From Bacillota bacterium (GTDB lineage Bacteria; Bacillota; Clostridia; Acetivibrionales; DSM-1351): a DNA stretch of 64,000 nt. A program made the translations under genes and the position numbers. This document shows positions 35,526 through 44,644 of this stretch, piece after piece. How positions within the stretch are numbered: position 1 is the first letter of the stretch; every line of letters starts with the position of its first letter. The DNA lies in NCBI GenBank assembly GCA_023460955.1, contig JAEWOH010000070.1, positions 184,709 to 248,708 of the forward strand, written 5' to 3'. Under the pieces are notes generated by a model that was not told where the DNA came from, did no database searches, and saw only the letters and a program-made list of their open reading frames with translations.

Positions 35526-36224
35526 ATTTACGGATTAATTAGCCATTTAGCTATATTAAAGGATGTTAACGTTTTATCCATATGTGTGCGTATTTTTCTT
35601 TCAGTAATTATAGGTGGAATTCTAGGTTTTGAAAGGGGGCGTAAAAGGCACCCCGCGGGTTTCCGTACATATATACTTGTGTGTCTTGGGTCAACTATTG
35701 TCATGACTACAAACCAATATATGTACCAGACCTTTAACACTGGAGATATTGGCAGGATGGGTGCCCAAGTTATCAGTGGGATTGGGTTCTTGGGTGCTGG
35801 AACAATTATTATTACTGGAAAAAACCAAGTTAGGGGACTCACCACAGCAGCAGGTTTATGGGCTTCAGCCTGCATCGGTTTGTCAATAGGGATTGGGTTT
35901 TACGAGGGTGCAATTTTAGGCGGTATTACTATATTCTTTGTCATGACGATTTTACACAAGATGGATAATATGATGCGTAAAAAATCCAATTTATTGCATC
36001 TCTATCTGGAGTTCAGCAGTTCGCAGGGACTAGGTTCTTTTCTCGGCCTGGCAAAACAAAACTGTATTGAAGTTTCGGATATTCAAATTGTTAAGAATAA
36101 GGACAAGGAGATAAAAGACGTGTCCGTCCTTCTCTCGGTTAAAACGAAGGAAAATCGTCCACATACCGAAATCTTGCAGTTGTTAAGTAATTCAACATCA
36201 TTAAACTGCATTCATGAAATATGA
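35526..36224 (+). CDS. MgtC/SapB-family membrane protein with probable ATT start
   Basis: MgtC-like motifs: GGILGFERGRKRHPAGFRTY, LVCLGSTIVM, ISGIGFLGAGTIII, VRGLTTAAGLWASACIGLSIG. Four to five hydrophobic segments are followed by a C-terminal ACT-like domain. The first ordinary start is GTG at 35586, but the frame is open back to a stop at 35511 and encodes ISHLAILKDVNVLSICVR, as family members usually have before the first helix. AAGAAGGTG lies 5 nt before an in-frame ATT at 35526, so I place the start there. MgtC proteins affect Mg2+ limitation responses and ATP synthase; the link to the sugar operon is unclear. Confidence 0.8.
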   Translation: MYGLISHLAILKDVNVLSICVRIFLSVIIGGILGFERGRKRHPAGFRTYILVCLGSTIVMTTNQYMYQTFNTGDIGRMGAQVISGIGFLGAGTIIITGKNQVRGLTTAAGLWASACIGLSIGIGFYEGAILGGITIFFVMTILHKMDNMMRKKSNLLHLYLEFSSSQGLGSFLGLAKQNCIEVSDIQIVKNKDKEIKDVSVLLSVKTKENRPHTEILQLLSNSTSLNCIHEI

Positions 36225-36320
36225 CAACTGCAAACTGATAGGAAGGTTTGTAATTTTGAAAGTTTTGTTGTTTATAGATATGTTACTAATTTGAAAATAT
36301 TAAGGACTTGAGGTGATCAA

Positions 36321-36992
36321 GTGAGTACTTTGAAAACTAACATCAAAATGGTTATATTTGATGTTGACGGAGTTATATTTGATAGTGAACCACTACATTA
36401 CCGTGCAAAATTGGAGATTTTACACAGATATGGTCTCGGGGAAACCTTCAATTTGAAAGATTATGTCGGTAAGCCCAATAAGGATTTATGGACAAAAATC
36501 ATAAGTGAAAACAAATTAAATGTAAACCCGGGTGACCTTGAAATGCTGCAGTTTGATTTGATTTTAAGTTATGTTTACAAGGAGCATCTATCACCTTCAA
36601 AAGGGCTTGTGAATTTGCTGACTTTGCTGAAAAAGTCTTGTATTGATATAGCAGTTGCATCATCCTCCAACCGTTATTATGTCAGTCATATTCTCGAATA
36701 TTTTGGATTAAATGAATATTTTACTTATTCTGTAACAGGTGATGAAGTGAGATTTCAGAAACCCAGTCCGGATATTTATCAAAAAATACTTCAACTTAGC
36801 GGTATTTGTTCGGATAATGCAATTGCCATTGAAGATTCGGCGGCTGGGGTACAGGCAGCTGTTTCAGCTGGGATCAATTGCCTTGGATATCAAAACCCCA
36901 CATCCGGAATGCAGGATCTTTCCTTGGCTACGGGTATTGTTCAAGAGCTTGGGCAGGTTGTTGAGTACATCACGGATGAGGCTTTAGTTTGA
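36321..36992 (+). CDS. HAD-superfamily phosphatase / beta-phosphoglucomutase-like
   Basis: A 223-residue HAD enzyme. Motif I, VIFDVDGVIFDSEPLHY, holds the nucleophile and acid/base Asp; motif II is AVASSSNRYY; motif III/IV includes FQKPSPDIY and AIEDSAAGVQAAVSAGI. A cap domain lies between residues ~20 and 85. The family covers beta-phosphoglucomutase and small sugar-phosphate phosphatases. A GTG start with GAGGTGATC is used. It follows the MgtC gene, and a terminator closes the unit. It may dephosphorylate or isomerise an intermediate of the nearby pathway. Confidence 0.88.
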   Translation: MSTLKTNIKMVIFDVDGVIFDSEPLHYRAKLEILHRYGLGETFNLKDYVGKPNKDLWTKIISENKLNVNPGDLEMLQFDLILSYVYKEHLSPSKGLVNLLTLLKKSCIDIAVASSSNRYYVSHILEYFGLNEYFTYSVTGDEVRFQKPSPDIYQKILQLSGICSDNAIAIEDSAAGVQAAVSAGINCLGYQNPTSGMQDLSLATGIVQELGQVVEYITDEALV

Positions 36993-37031
36993 AATTTTTA
37001 CTTTATTAATTAGCTCAGTTATACAACCAAG

Positions 37032-37065
37032 AATAAGATGGTTTCAGGCCATCTTATTTTTATAT
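37032..37065 (+). terminator. Terminator after the HAD gene
   Basis: AATAAGATGG pairs perfectly with CCATCTTATT around a 7-nt loop, followed by TTTATAT. Confidence 0.85.
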
Positions 37066-37209
37066 CTCCCGATATACAACTGTTTCTGAAAAAAGATAAT
37101 TAAGCAATCTCTCGTGAAAGGAAATAAGCAGTGAATGTCGAATAACAATACTACAGAAGATTAACCTATAAAATCTTAACAAAAAGCAAAATCCACAGAG
37201 GAGAAAAAT

Positions 37210-38817
37210 ATGAGCCTTGAATTGAATGAAATTAAAAATGTAATTATGAGTGGACAAACGGTAGTCGGAATTGAACTGGGATCCACTCGAATTAAAACAG
37301 TTCTAATTGGAACTGACAATGCACCTATTGCTTCCGGCAGTCATGACTGGGAAAATAGTTATATCAACAACATTTGGACCTATAGTTTAGAAGATGTCTG
37401 GAAAGGAATTCAAGATAGTTACCATAATATGGTCAAAAATGTCAAGATTCAATATGGAGTAGATATAAAATCCACTCGCTCGATTGGGATTAGCGGCATG
37501 ATGCATGGATATATGGCTTTCGATCAGCACGGAACGCTTTTAACACCGTTTCGTACCTGGCGTAACAATATAACAGGGCAGGCTTCGGAAGAACTGGCAA
37601 CATTATTTAACTATCCTATTCCACAAAGATGGAGTATTGCACATCTGTATCAAGCCATCTTGAATCAGGAGAAGCATGTATCAGACATAAGCTATATGAC
37701 AACACTTGCCGGCTATATACATTGGAAATTAACCGGACAAAAAGTTCTGGGAATCGGTGAAGCATCTGGAGTTTTCCCAATTGACTCAAAGACTAAGGGA
37801 TTTAATGTAAAAATGGTTGAGCAATTTAATGACCTGGTTGGTAAACAAAACTTCCCTTGGAAATTGGAGAACATCCTGCCAACTGTTCTTGTATCCGGAG
37901 ATGAAGCTGGTGAATTAACAGCGGAGGGAGCGCAGCTTCTGGATGTTACCGGTCAGTTGCAACCAGGAATTCCACTTTGCCCGCCTGAAGGCGATGCAGG
38001 GACCGGAATGGTTGCTACTAACAGTGTGGCGGTTCGTACCGGAAACGTGTCTGCAGGAACTTCAGTATTTGCTATGATTGTACTTGAAAAGGAATTGTCC
38101 AAGGCATATTCAGAGATTGATCTGGTGACGACACCCGATGGTAAACCGGTAGCTATGGCACATTCCAATAATTGTACCTCCAATTACGATGCCTGGATCG
38201 GACTATTCGCTGAAGCAACTAAAGCTTTGGGCATGGAGGTTAACAAACCAAAACTCTATGACACTCTACTTGGCATGGCGCTGCAGGGTGATCCTGACTG
38301 CGGAGGTTTATTATCTTATGGATACTTATCAGGTGAGCATATGACCCACTTTGAAGAAGGGCGTCCTTTGTTTGCACGAAGTTCACACAGCAAATTTAAT
38401 CTAGCTAATTTTATGCGTGTGAATTTATTTACCTCACTTGGTGCTTTGAAAATAGGTATGGATATTCTTACGGAAAAGGAAATGGTAAAAGTAGATAAGA
38501 TATTGGGTCATGGCGGCTTCTTCAAGACAAGGGAAGTTGGACAGAAGATCATGGCCGCTGCTGTTAATGTTCCTGTATCGGTTATGGAAAATGCAGGTGA
38601 AGGCGGAGCTTGGGGTATCGCTTTGCTGGCATCTTATATGGTAAATCGAAAGGAAAACGAGTCTTTGGATGATTTCCTGAATCAAAAGGTTTTCGACGGA
38701 CAACAGGGAAGTACTGTGGCTCCGGACCCATCAGATGTTGCAGGGTTTAACGAATTTATGAAACGCTACACTACGGGACTGGCTATTGAAAGAGCTGCTG
38801 TAGACTATTTGAAATAA
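37210..38817 (+). CDS. FGGY-family carbohydrate kinase (xylulokinase-like)
   Basis: A 535-residue sugar kinase. Motifs: VGIELGSTRIKTVLIG (phosphate 1), ISGMMHGYMAFD, the FGGY-type segment PLCPPEGDAGTGMVATNSV, GNVSAGTSVFAM (phosphate 2), GHGGFFKTREVGQKIMAAAVNVPV and ENAGEGGAWGIALLASY. The size fits xylulokinase and its relatives acting on keto-pentoses or keto-polyols. GAGGAGAAAAAT precedes the ATG, and terminators on both sides make it monocistronic. By position it likely phosphorylates the product of the dehydrogenase/isomerase operon upstream, but the true substrate is unknown. Confidence 0.88.
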   Translation: MSLELNEIKNVIMSGQTVVGIELGSTRIKTVLIGTDNAPIASGSHDWENSYINNIWTYSLEDVWKGIQDSYHNMVKNVKIQYGVDIKSTRSIGISGMMHGYMAFDQHGTLLTPFRTWRNNITGQASEELATLFNYPIPQRWSIAHLYQAILNQEKHVSDISYMTTLAGYIHWKLTGQKVLGIGEASGVFPIDSKTKGFNVKMVEQFNDLVGKQNFPWKLENILPTVLVSGDEAGELTAEGAQLLDVTGQLQPGIPLCPPEGDAGTGMVATNSVAVRTGNVSAGTSVFAMIVLEKELSKAYSEIDLVTTPDGKPVAMAHSNNCTSNYDAWIGLFAEATKALGMEVNKPKLYDTLLGMALQGDPDCGGLLSYGYLSGEHMTHFEEGRPLFARSSHSKFNLANFMRVNLFTSLGALKIGMDILTEKEMVKVDKILGHGGFFKTREVGQKIMAAAVNVPVSVMENAGEGGAWGIALLASYMVNRKENESLDDFLNQKVFDGQQGSTVAPDPSDVAGFNEFMKRYTTGLAIERAAVDYLK

Positions 38818-38845
38818 AATATGGATTTATAACATAAATGTAAAG

Positions 38846-38882
38846 CAAGGTTGATAAAAGATTCTTTATCAACCTTGTTTTT
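38846..38882 (+). terminator. Terminator after the FGGY kinase gene
   Basis: CAAGGTTGATAAA pairs perfectly with TTTATCAACCTTG around a 6-nt loop, followed by TTTTTA. Confidence 0.88.
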
Positions 38883-38913
38883 ATGTGGGCATAAAATGTC
38901 ACCAAAACCAGTA

Positions 38914-38945
38914 CTTGACTTTGACGCAAGGTCAAGTGATAAAAT
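38914..38945 (+). promoter_or_regulatory. MerR-type promoter and operator
   Basis: TTGACT (38915) and TAAAAT (38940) are separated by 19 bp, the over-long spacer typical of MerR-controlled promoters. The spacer region contains a dyad: CTTGAC (38914-38919) and GTCAAG (38931-38936), with TTTG/CAAG inside. It lies 30 bp before the MerR-headed gene, so that protein probably regulates its own transcription here. Confidence 0.85.
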
Positions 38946-38975
38946 GAGTCTATCATAAAGAAAGGAAGTAAAATA

Positions 38976-41624
38976 ATGGAGTTGATAAAAATCACCGATT
39001 TGACAGCGCAACTAAATATTTCTTCCAGGACATTGCGTTATTATGAGCAGATGGGTCTTGTTCAAAGTACCAGGTTGGAATTTGAAAAGTATCGCTTCTA
39101 TGACCCGGACAATATTGAACGGATAAAGCAGATCATAGTACTCAGAAAGATGCAGATACCAATAAAAGATATCATAAATATATATAAAAGTCAGGATATG
39201 TCTTTACTTGTGGAAAGCTTTGTCAACCGCATCAATGCCATAGATGATGAAATTAAGACTCTCGGAGAGCTAAAGCAGATTGTCAATGACTTTTTACAGT
39301 CTATGCTTGATAGTGGTATAAAGCATATCTCTGCCTTACCGCTTTTGTACGAAAAAATTGGCACGGAGCTTGATGTGCAGAAGGTTCATATAAACAAAGA
39401 AACCAGTTTTGAAAGACTCTCGGAGCTTTCGGAAAAAGCCGCCGGACCGCTGGATTTAACAATTATTGATTTACCCCCAATGAGAGTACTTTCTTCAATA
39501 TTAAAGGGCACGGATATATCAGATGTTGAAGGCTTTTGGGACTGGCTTGGAGAAAAAAGAATAGTATTTGGAACGCCTGGAAGCCACAAATTGTTTGAAT
39601 ACCAGAAAGATAATACTCAGACAGTTATAATTCAAAATATAGACAGAGATTTTGTTAATGAAAGCCCTTATTCAGATTACGAATTTGAAGGTGGACTATT
39701 CGCTGTTGGCAGTGTTTATGTGGAGGATGATATTGCATCCTTCCATGAGAGAATGGTAAAAAGCTTTGATAATAATCCGTATTATGAGGTGGATTACCGC
39801 CATGGAGGTGGATTGAGACATGAGTCCCTTGCGGAAGCTGTAATTTCAGCTGATAGTGGACGTGAAAAAATCAATATATTTCTGCCAGTGAAAAGGCGGT
39901 TGCCTGATTCAACACTATATAATGAAAACGAACAAATTACTGATATAAATCTTCCTGAAATTGAAAAAGCAAATCCTATTCTCTATACCAATACTATCCC
40001 TTTAGCAGAAATTACACCGGTAAATGAACCTCACTACAGGATACTTGATACAGGTGAGGCTGAATACATTTGCTGGATAGCAGCTCGAAAGCTATCAACA
40101 AATGTTTCTGTAAAAATACCCTTTCGAGTTGATATTGAATTTAAAGCTGATCTAGAGAGTGAACGTTACGGCTTTGGAAGTGATGAAGGAAGTATGCGTT
40201 TTTACCATGGAAAAAATCTATTTGGGATAAACATGGAAAACAAAGCGGAAAGATTACTTTCCAAAGAAGCAATTTGCTTTAACGAGCCTATTCTTGGAAA
40301 TTTCTTTAGTTACCCAAGTCTTGGCAAAATCAAATATAACGAATATAACACCCTGACGTGGATTGTGGGTGAAAAGCATTTTGCTGTTGCTGTCAATGGC
40401 GAGGTGAGATACTGTGGAGTAAACTTATTTTATATGGCTTCAGATTTATATTTGCAAAAACCTGAAACAATTATTATCGGTTCAAATGGACAAGGAAAAA
40501 AGTATTTCAGATCTATAAAAATTTCTCAATTAAAAACCACACCTAAAATAAAAATTAGACAGGGGGAGCTTACTATGCCTGCTAAACAAAGTAATAACCA
40601 GATACCCAATATTCATAGGCTGATAACCATGCACTACGGAGAAAACTATTGGTTTAACGGTTGTGCAAGATATGTTATGGAATGCAAAGGTGAAAAGGAT
40701 TATGATTACCATTTTTTTGCCGGGCTGACGGGGGACAATTTCGCCCAGGTTTATTCCTTTGACCATTTCCGAGGAGATGGTGCAACGGATTATTTTCTAA
40801 GTGATAAGGGCAATACAAAGTATATTGAAGATGTATTTTCTGACTGTGGTTACGCAAGTACTTTCGTAACGATAGAACAGCTCTCAAACAATAGGGAAAT
40901 GTACTTGCAGACATTGATAGCCTATATAGATAAGGGTATTCCCGTCATTTTCAACCATTGGGGGATTACTCCCAGAGATAGGTGGGGCTGGGGCGTTTTT
41001 GTCGGGTATGAAGACTTCGGAAAGGTTTTGCTCTATTTGAACTCAGAAATGACCGAGCCTGACAGGATCTCTTTAAGCGATTTGTTTCCTGATGAATACT
41101 TAATCGGGCAGGAAGCTTGTAACGGGTGGATATTTGTTGGAGAAAAGAAAAAGCACCTTGAATTGGCAGATATATACCGAAGAAGAATAAAATCTTTACC
41201 CGAACTACTTACAACAAAGAGAGAGGGGTTTTGCTTTGGTGCAGAGGCTTTCCGGTCGTGGGCCAAAGACATTGAAAATGGAAAGTTTGATAATATTAAG
41301 CCGGAGGAGTTTGATGATTGGCCCATGCACACCGTTTATGTATGTAACTTAGCAACAAACAGCAGTTGCTTCCATGAATTTTTGAACAGGGCACAGACTC
41401 TTAACCCGGATTTGACATATATAGGAGAAATTCACGGCTTATATGAAAAAATGAGGTGTATGTGGAATGAGCAGAATGGTGAAGATTTAGAAGCCATAGG
41501 CGGAGGATTTAACATAACACTTCAGGCGCTACAGGATAAACAAAAACGTACTCGGATTGCAGCCAAACTCCGCGAATTTGCGGATTGTACAGATGAAATT
41601 ATATCTATCTTAAGTAGAGTTTAA
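38976..41624 (+). CDS. MerR-headed multidomain regulator with C-terminal peptidase-like (BtrH/C39-like) domain
   Basis: An 882-residue protein, several times longer than ordinary MerR regulators. Residues ~1-75 are a MerR helix-turn-helix (LNISSRTLRYYEQMGLV; YRFYDPDNIERIKQI), followed by a coiled helix to ~115. Residues ~150-300 resemble a GyrI-like effector domain. Residues ~340-530 are a beta-rich segment with a concanavalin/laminin-G look (TLTWIVGEKHFAVAVNGEVR). Residues ~545-880 resemble the BtrH/C39-type papain fold, with candidate nucleophile Cys563 (YWFNGCARYV) and His near 659 (GIPVIFNHWG). A second good ribosome site precedes Met534. Autoregulation is likely. The ligand and any catalysis are unknown. 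Confidence 0.8.
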   Translation: MELIKITDLTAQLNISSRTLRYYEQMGLVQSTRLEFEKYRFYDPDNIERIKQIIVLRKMQIPIKDIINIYKSQDMSLLVESFVNRINAIDDEIKTLGELKQIVNDFLQSMLDSGIKHISALPLLYEKIGTELDVQKVHINKETSFERLSELSEKAAGPLDLTIIDLPPMRVLSSILKGTDISDVEGFWDWLGEKRIVFGTPGSHKLFEYQKDNTQTVIIQNIDRDFVNESPYSDYEFEGGLFAVGSVYVEDDIASFHERMVKSFDNNPYYEVDYRHGGGLRHESLAEAVISADSGREKINIFLPVKRRLPDSTLYNENEQITDINLPEIEKANPILYTNTIPLAEITPVNEPHYRILDTGEAEYICWIAARKLSTNVSVKIPFRVDIEFKADLESERYGFGSDEGSMRFYHGKNLFGINMENKAERLLSKEAICFNEPILGNFFSYPSLGKIKYNEYNTLTWIVGEKHFAVAVNGEVRYCGVNLFYMASDLYLQKPETIIIGSNGQGKKYFRSIKISQLKTTPKIKIRQGELTMPAKQSNNQIPNIHRLITMHYGENYWFNGCARYVMECKGEKDYDYHFFAGLTGDNFAQVYSFDHFRGDGATDYFLSDKGNTKYIEDVFSDCGYASTFVTIEQLSNNREMYLQTLIAYIDKGIPVIFNHWGITPRDRWGWGVFVGYEDFGKVLLYLNSEMTEPDRISLSDLFPDEYLIGQEACNGWIFVGEKKKHLELADIYRRRIKSLPELLTTKREGFCFGAEAFRSWAKDIENGKFDNIKPEEFDDWPMHTVYVCNLATNSSCFHEFLNRAQTLNPDLTYIGEIHGLYEKMRCMWNEQNGEDLEAIGGGFNITLQALQDKQKRTRIAAKLREFADCTDEIISILSRV
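40561..40577 (+). promoter_or_regulatory. Possible internal translation start inside the MerR-headed gene
   Basis: AGGGGGAGC is followed, after a short TTACT spacer, by an in-frame ATG at 40575. This falls at residue 534, exactly in the linker before the peptidase-like domain. Use of this site would give a free ~349-residue C-terminal protein. Such a purine-rich, correctly spaced site within a gene is uncommon, but chance cannot be excluded. Confidence 0.5.
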
Positions 41625-41654
41625 AAGAATCAAACTAAAAACAACTAAATAAAC

Positions 41655-41701
41655 GTAAACTCTGAATTAGCTTGTCTAAAACGGAGTTTACTTTTTATTT
41701 T
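41655..41701 (+). terminator. Terminator after the MerR-headed gene
   Basis: GTAAACTC and GAGTTTAC form a perfect 8-bp stem around a 21-nt loop, followed by TTTTTATTTTTG. Confidence 0.75.
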
Positions 41702-41738
41702 TGTTTGTGAGATCTATCTATAAATATTTTTATTGCTA

Positions 41739-41831
41739 TTTACATAATAATTGATTCATGCTAAAATGTAGCTAAACCGGTTAAGCATTAACTGCTTTTT
41801 TATTTGCAAAATTGCTAAACCGATTTTGCAA
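41739..41831 (+). promoter_or_regulatory. Promoter and two LacI-type operators of the Opp/Dpp-like operon
   Basis: TTTACA (41739) and TAAAAT (41762) are spaced 17 bp apart. Operator-like dyads follow at 41771-41786 (GCTAAACCGGTTAAGC) and 41812-41831 (TTGCTAAACCGATTTTGCAA). Both have a central CG and share GCTAAACCG. The first covers the probable start point. The rest of the 342-bp gap between genes holds only this, the preceding terminator and a leader. The LacI regulator at 49789 is the natural candidate to bind here. Confidence 0.82.
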
Positions 41832-41966
41832 AAGTTTTGTTAATATCTCATTAGTACATATGGCGCCGGACCAATGATGATATGTAATAAAACTGTAGGC
41901 GGTTCTTTTGCTTTAAATACGGAATTCGACAAATTAAAAAACAAAGGTATGCAGGAGTGTGAACAA

Positions 41967-42809
41967 ATGTATCAGACAGTCAAGGGTGCAACTCTTTACT
42001 ACAACGAATATGGTTCGGGAGATAAATATATTTTATCATCCCAAATGGGTTTTGATTCTGACGAAATAGGTTGGCCAATGGATCTGGCCGATGAGGGCTT
42101 TCACGTTTTTACAATCCAAATCAGAGGTTATGGAAAATCATCTCATGTTTCAGAAGATCTTGGAGGCGAATGGTATAATACCTGGGCCGATGACGTGTAC
42201 GAATTTGCTAAAAGCAAAGGAATACAAAAGTTCCTTTATACAGGACAGTCCCACGGAGCAGGTATAGGCTGGCATCTTGCGCTTAGGCATCCGGAAGTTC
42301 TGGTGGGCTTTGCGGCTTTAGTGGGCGGACCTCACTCCAGAAAAGGAGGGGAAACTTCTCCCGGAAGGCTTAAAACTATAATGTCGGCTGACGATCCGGA
42401 AGCCACATTAAAGAGAGCCGAATCATCAAAGAGGTATTTCCTTTCATTTGCTGAGAAGTTTTCTGATGATGCGAAATTAAAGGCTGAATTTGAAAGAAAA
42501 GCTGAAAAAGCATATGAATGGGAGCTACAGAGGGCAGTTGATGAAGTCCGTATCAACCCTAAAAAACCACTTTCACATCTGAAGACGGATGAGGAAGTTT
42601 ATGAAGAGCTTTCTAAAATTGAAATACCTGTACTGATGATCAATGCTTATATGGACAAAATGGTACCGGTAACAGATATTTTATGGCCAATAAAAGTAAT
42701 TAAAAACTCAAAATGTGTAATTTACAACAATGCGGGCCATGATGTCCATTATGACTGCCGTGATGATGTGAGGCGTGAAATAACGTTATTTGCCTCTGAT
42801 TTATTTTAA
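41967..42809 (+). CDS. Alpha/beta hydrolase
   Basis: A 280-residue protein. The ATG at 41967 follows GCAGGAGTG; an ATG at 41874 has no ribosome site and would add 31 residues with no hydrolase homology. The nucleophile elbow is TGQSHGAGIGWHLALRHPE (GxSxG), the acid is probably Asp in NAYMDKMVPVTD, and the His is in NNAGHDVHYD. Without a signal peptide it acts in the cytosol. As first gene of the LacI-controlled transport operon, it may de-esterify the imported compound. The substrate is unknown. Confidence 0.87.
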   Translation: MYQTVKGATLYYNEYGSGDKYILSSQMGFDSDEIGWPMDLADEGFHVFTIQIRGYGKSSHVSEDLGGEWYNTWADDVYEFAKSKGIQKFLYTGQSHGAGIGWHLALRHPEVLVGFAALVGGPHSRKGGETSPGRLKTIMSADDPEATLKRAESSKRYFLSFAEKFSDDAKLKAEFERKAEKAYEWELQRAVDEVRINPKKPLSHLKTDEEVYEELSKIEIPVLMINAYMDKMVPVTDILWPIKVIKNSKCVIYNNAGHDVHYDCRDDVRREITLFASDLF

Positions 42810-42883
42810 GTTTTACATATATACCAAGCAGGGTGTAATGTTTATCCAATTACTCAAACAATTCCAAAGGGGGAAAATCGAGT

Positions 42884-44497
42884 ATGAAAAAGTCAATGAA
42901 AGTAGTTATATTGTTAGTAATTACATCTCTTTTGCTAGTAAGTGTTGCATGCACAAATTCAGGCAGTCCGGCTAATACAACAGATGCATCTAATGAATCT
43001 GCTAAAGCAGGGAGTGAAACAACAACTCCTGCAGCAGATGACAAGCAGGGCGGGATTTTAAAAGTAGCATATGGTGATAAATTTAACTGTATAGGCTATC
43101 CCGCAGGAAGTACTACATATTACGAAAACCAGGTAATGGACCCGGTTATAGAAACCCTGGGAAGATATGATGAATCAGGTGTCCTTGTTCCATATTTGGC
43201 TGAAGGCTTCAAAATGGATGCGGATTCTTTGACATTAACTATTAATTTGCGTAAGGATGTTAAGTTCCATGATGGAACAGTTTGCGATGCCGAAGCAGTA
43301 AAATGGAACTTTGAAGAATTTAAGGCATCCGGACGTAGTGAAATTAACGATGTTTCTGAGATCGAGGTTAAAGATCCACAAACAGTGGTTCTACATCTTT
43401 CAAAATGGAATAATTCGATTGCAGATGCTGCACTGTTTACTGCAGGCAGAATAATTTCACCAACTTACTATAAAGCAAATGGAAAAGATGCAGCGATTGC
43501 AAATCCTGTTGGAACAGGACCGTTTAAGTTTGTTAAATGGGAACGTGACGTTAAAATAGTTTTTCAAAAAAATCCAGATTACCGTGTTAAGGGTCAGCCT
43601 TATCTTGATGGTATAGAATTTGTTTTCATGCCTGATACAACAACTATCGTTTCTGCTATGAGGGCAGGAGAAATAGATGTAATTGCTACTGTTGACGGCA
43701 CTGTCAGTGACGCAATGGAAGCTGATGGCCTTGCTCCTATCAGCCGTCCACTTACAAGCGGCACTATAATGAATGGTCTTATGCCTACCAGTAATGACCC
43801 ATCACTACCATTCTATGATTTAAAGGTTAGACAGGCCATAGCCTATGCAATTGATAAAGAAGCTATCGTAGCAATGAATAAAAAACTTGGATGGGCTTAT
43901 TCAAATCAGTGGACTCCTCCGGGATCATGGTCCTATAATGAAGCTACTGTAGGCTATCCATATGATGTGGCAAAAGCAAAGCAATTGCTTGCAGAAGCTG
44001 GCTACCCCAACGGTTTCAGCTGTAAAGGTTATGTCAACTCAGGTGACGTTAAGCTGATGGAAATCACTCAGGCATATCTTGCCGAGGTTGGTATAAAGAT
44101 GGAAATCATACCTATAGAATCAGCAAAAGAAAATGAGATGACCGGTATTAACGGAACATGGGATGGTATTCTACGTTGGGCTGGAAGAGGAGAAGCTGAT
44201 ATTGCACCTGTGTATGCAAGAACTTTGACTGACAAGGGTGTCAGATGTGTCGGAGGTACTCTTCATCCTGCAGATATACAGAAGTTAATTGATTCAGCTG
44301 TTGCAGCAAAGTCTTTTGATGAAAAAGTGGCAATAAGTAAAGAGCTGTCAAAGAAGGTAATAGATGATTACTGTCTGGTTATCCCGTTCGCTTCTGTCAG
44401 CAGTCAGGTATATGCAACTGATAAGGTTAAGGACAGTCATTTGGGATATTATCATATCTCTCACTGGACTCCTGAGCTTGTTTGGAAAGCAAAATAA
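42884..44497 (+). CDS. Opp/Dpp-type ABC transporter substrate-binding lipoprotein
   Basis: A 537-residue family-5 binding protein with lipobox VSVAC (Cys23) and an Asn/Ala/Thr-rich tether. Family features include LTINLRKDVKFHDGTVCDAEAVKWNFE, NPVGTGPFKFVKWERD, VRQAIAYAIDKEAIV and YDVAKAKQLLAEAGYPNGF. It is annotated as a peptide binder by family, but cluster-C proteins also bind oligosaccharides, nickel or opines. A LacI-type operator and repressor in the operon favour a carbohydrate-like ligand. AAAGGGGGAAA precedes the ATG. Confidence 0.92.
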   Translation: MKKSMKVVILLVITSLLLVSVACTNSGSPANTTDASNESAKAGSETTTPAADDKQGGILKVAYGDKFNCIGYPAGSTTYYENQVMDPVIETLGRYDESGVLVPYLAEGFKMDADSLTLTINLRKDVKFHDGTVCDAEAVKWNFEEFKASGRSEINDVSEIEVKDPQTVVLHLSKWNNSIADAALFTAGRIISPTYYKANGKDAAIANPVGTGPFKFVKWERDVKIVFQKNPDYRVKGQPYLDGIEFVFMPDTTTIVSAMRAGEIDVIATVDGTVSDAMEADGLAPISRPLTSGTIMNGLMPTSNDPSLPFYDLKVRQAIAYAIDKEAIVAMNKKLGWAYSNQWTPPGSWSYNEATVGYPYDVAKAKQLLAEAGYPNGFSCKGYVNSGDVKLMEITQAYLAEVGIKMEIIPIESAKENEMTGINGTWDGILRWAGRGEADIAPVYARTLTDKGVRCVGGTLHPADIQKLIDSAVAAKSFDEKVAISKELSKKVIDDYCLVIPFASVSSQVYATDKVKDSHLGYYHISHWTPELVWKAK

Positions 44498-44527
44498 AAG
44501 GATAACTGATTCTAAGCTTATATGTTG

Positions 44528-44563
44528 GTTGCCCGGTGCAATCTGGTAATTGTAACGGGCAAC
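44528..44563 (+). terminator. Intercistronic hairpin after the binding-protein gene
   Basis: GTTGCCCG pairs with CGGGCAAC around a 20-nt loop that itself contains a CAAT/ATTG stem. The following TTCATAATT is not a full T-tract, so this is more likely a stabiliser or partial terminator. Confidence 0.55.
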
Positions 44564-44644
44564 TTCATAATTCCAAACTTTTAGTCTATTTTCAATAATA
44601 AGTGATAGTAATTAAGATCCTGCAGAATGGGGGCACATTGAAGG

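Noticed and set aside
41874..41966. ATG at 41874 as start of the alpha/beta hydrolase
   Set aside because: No ribosome site precedes it, and the extra 31 residues have no hydrolase character; 41967 follows GCAGGAGTG.
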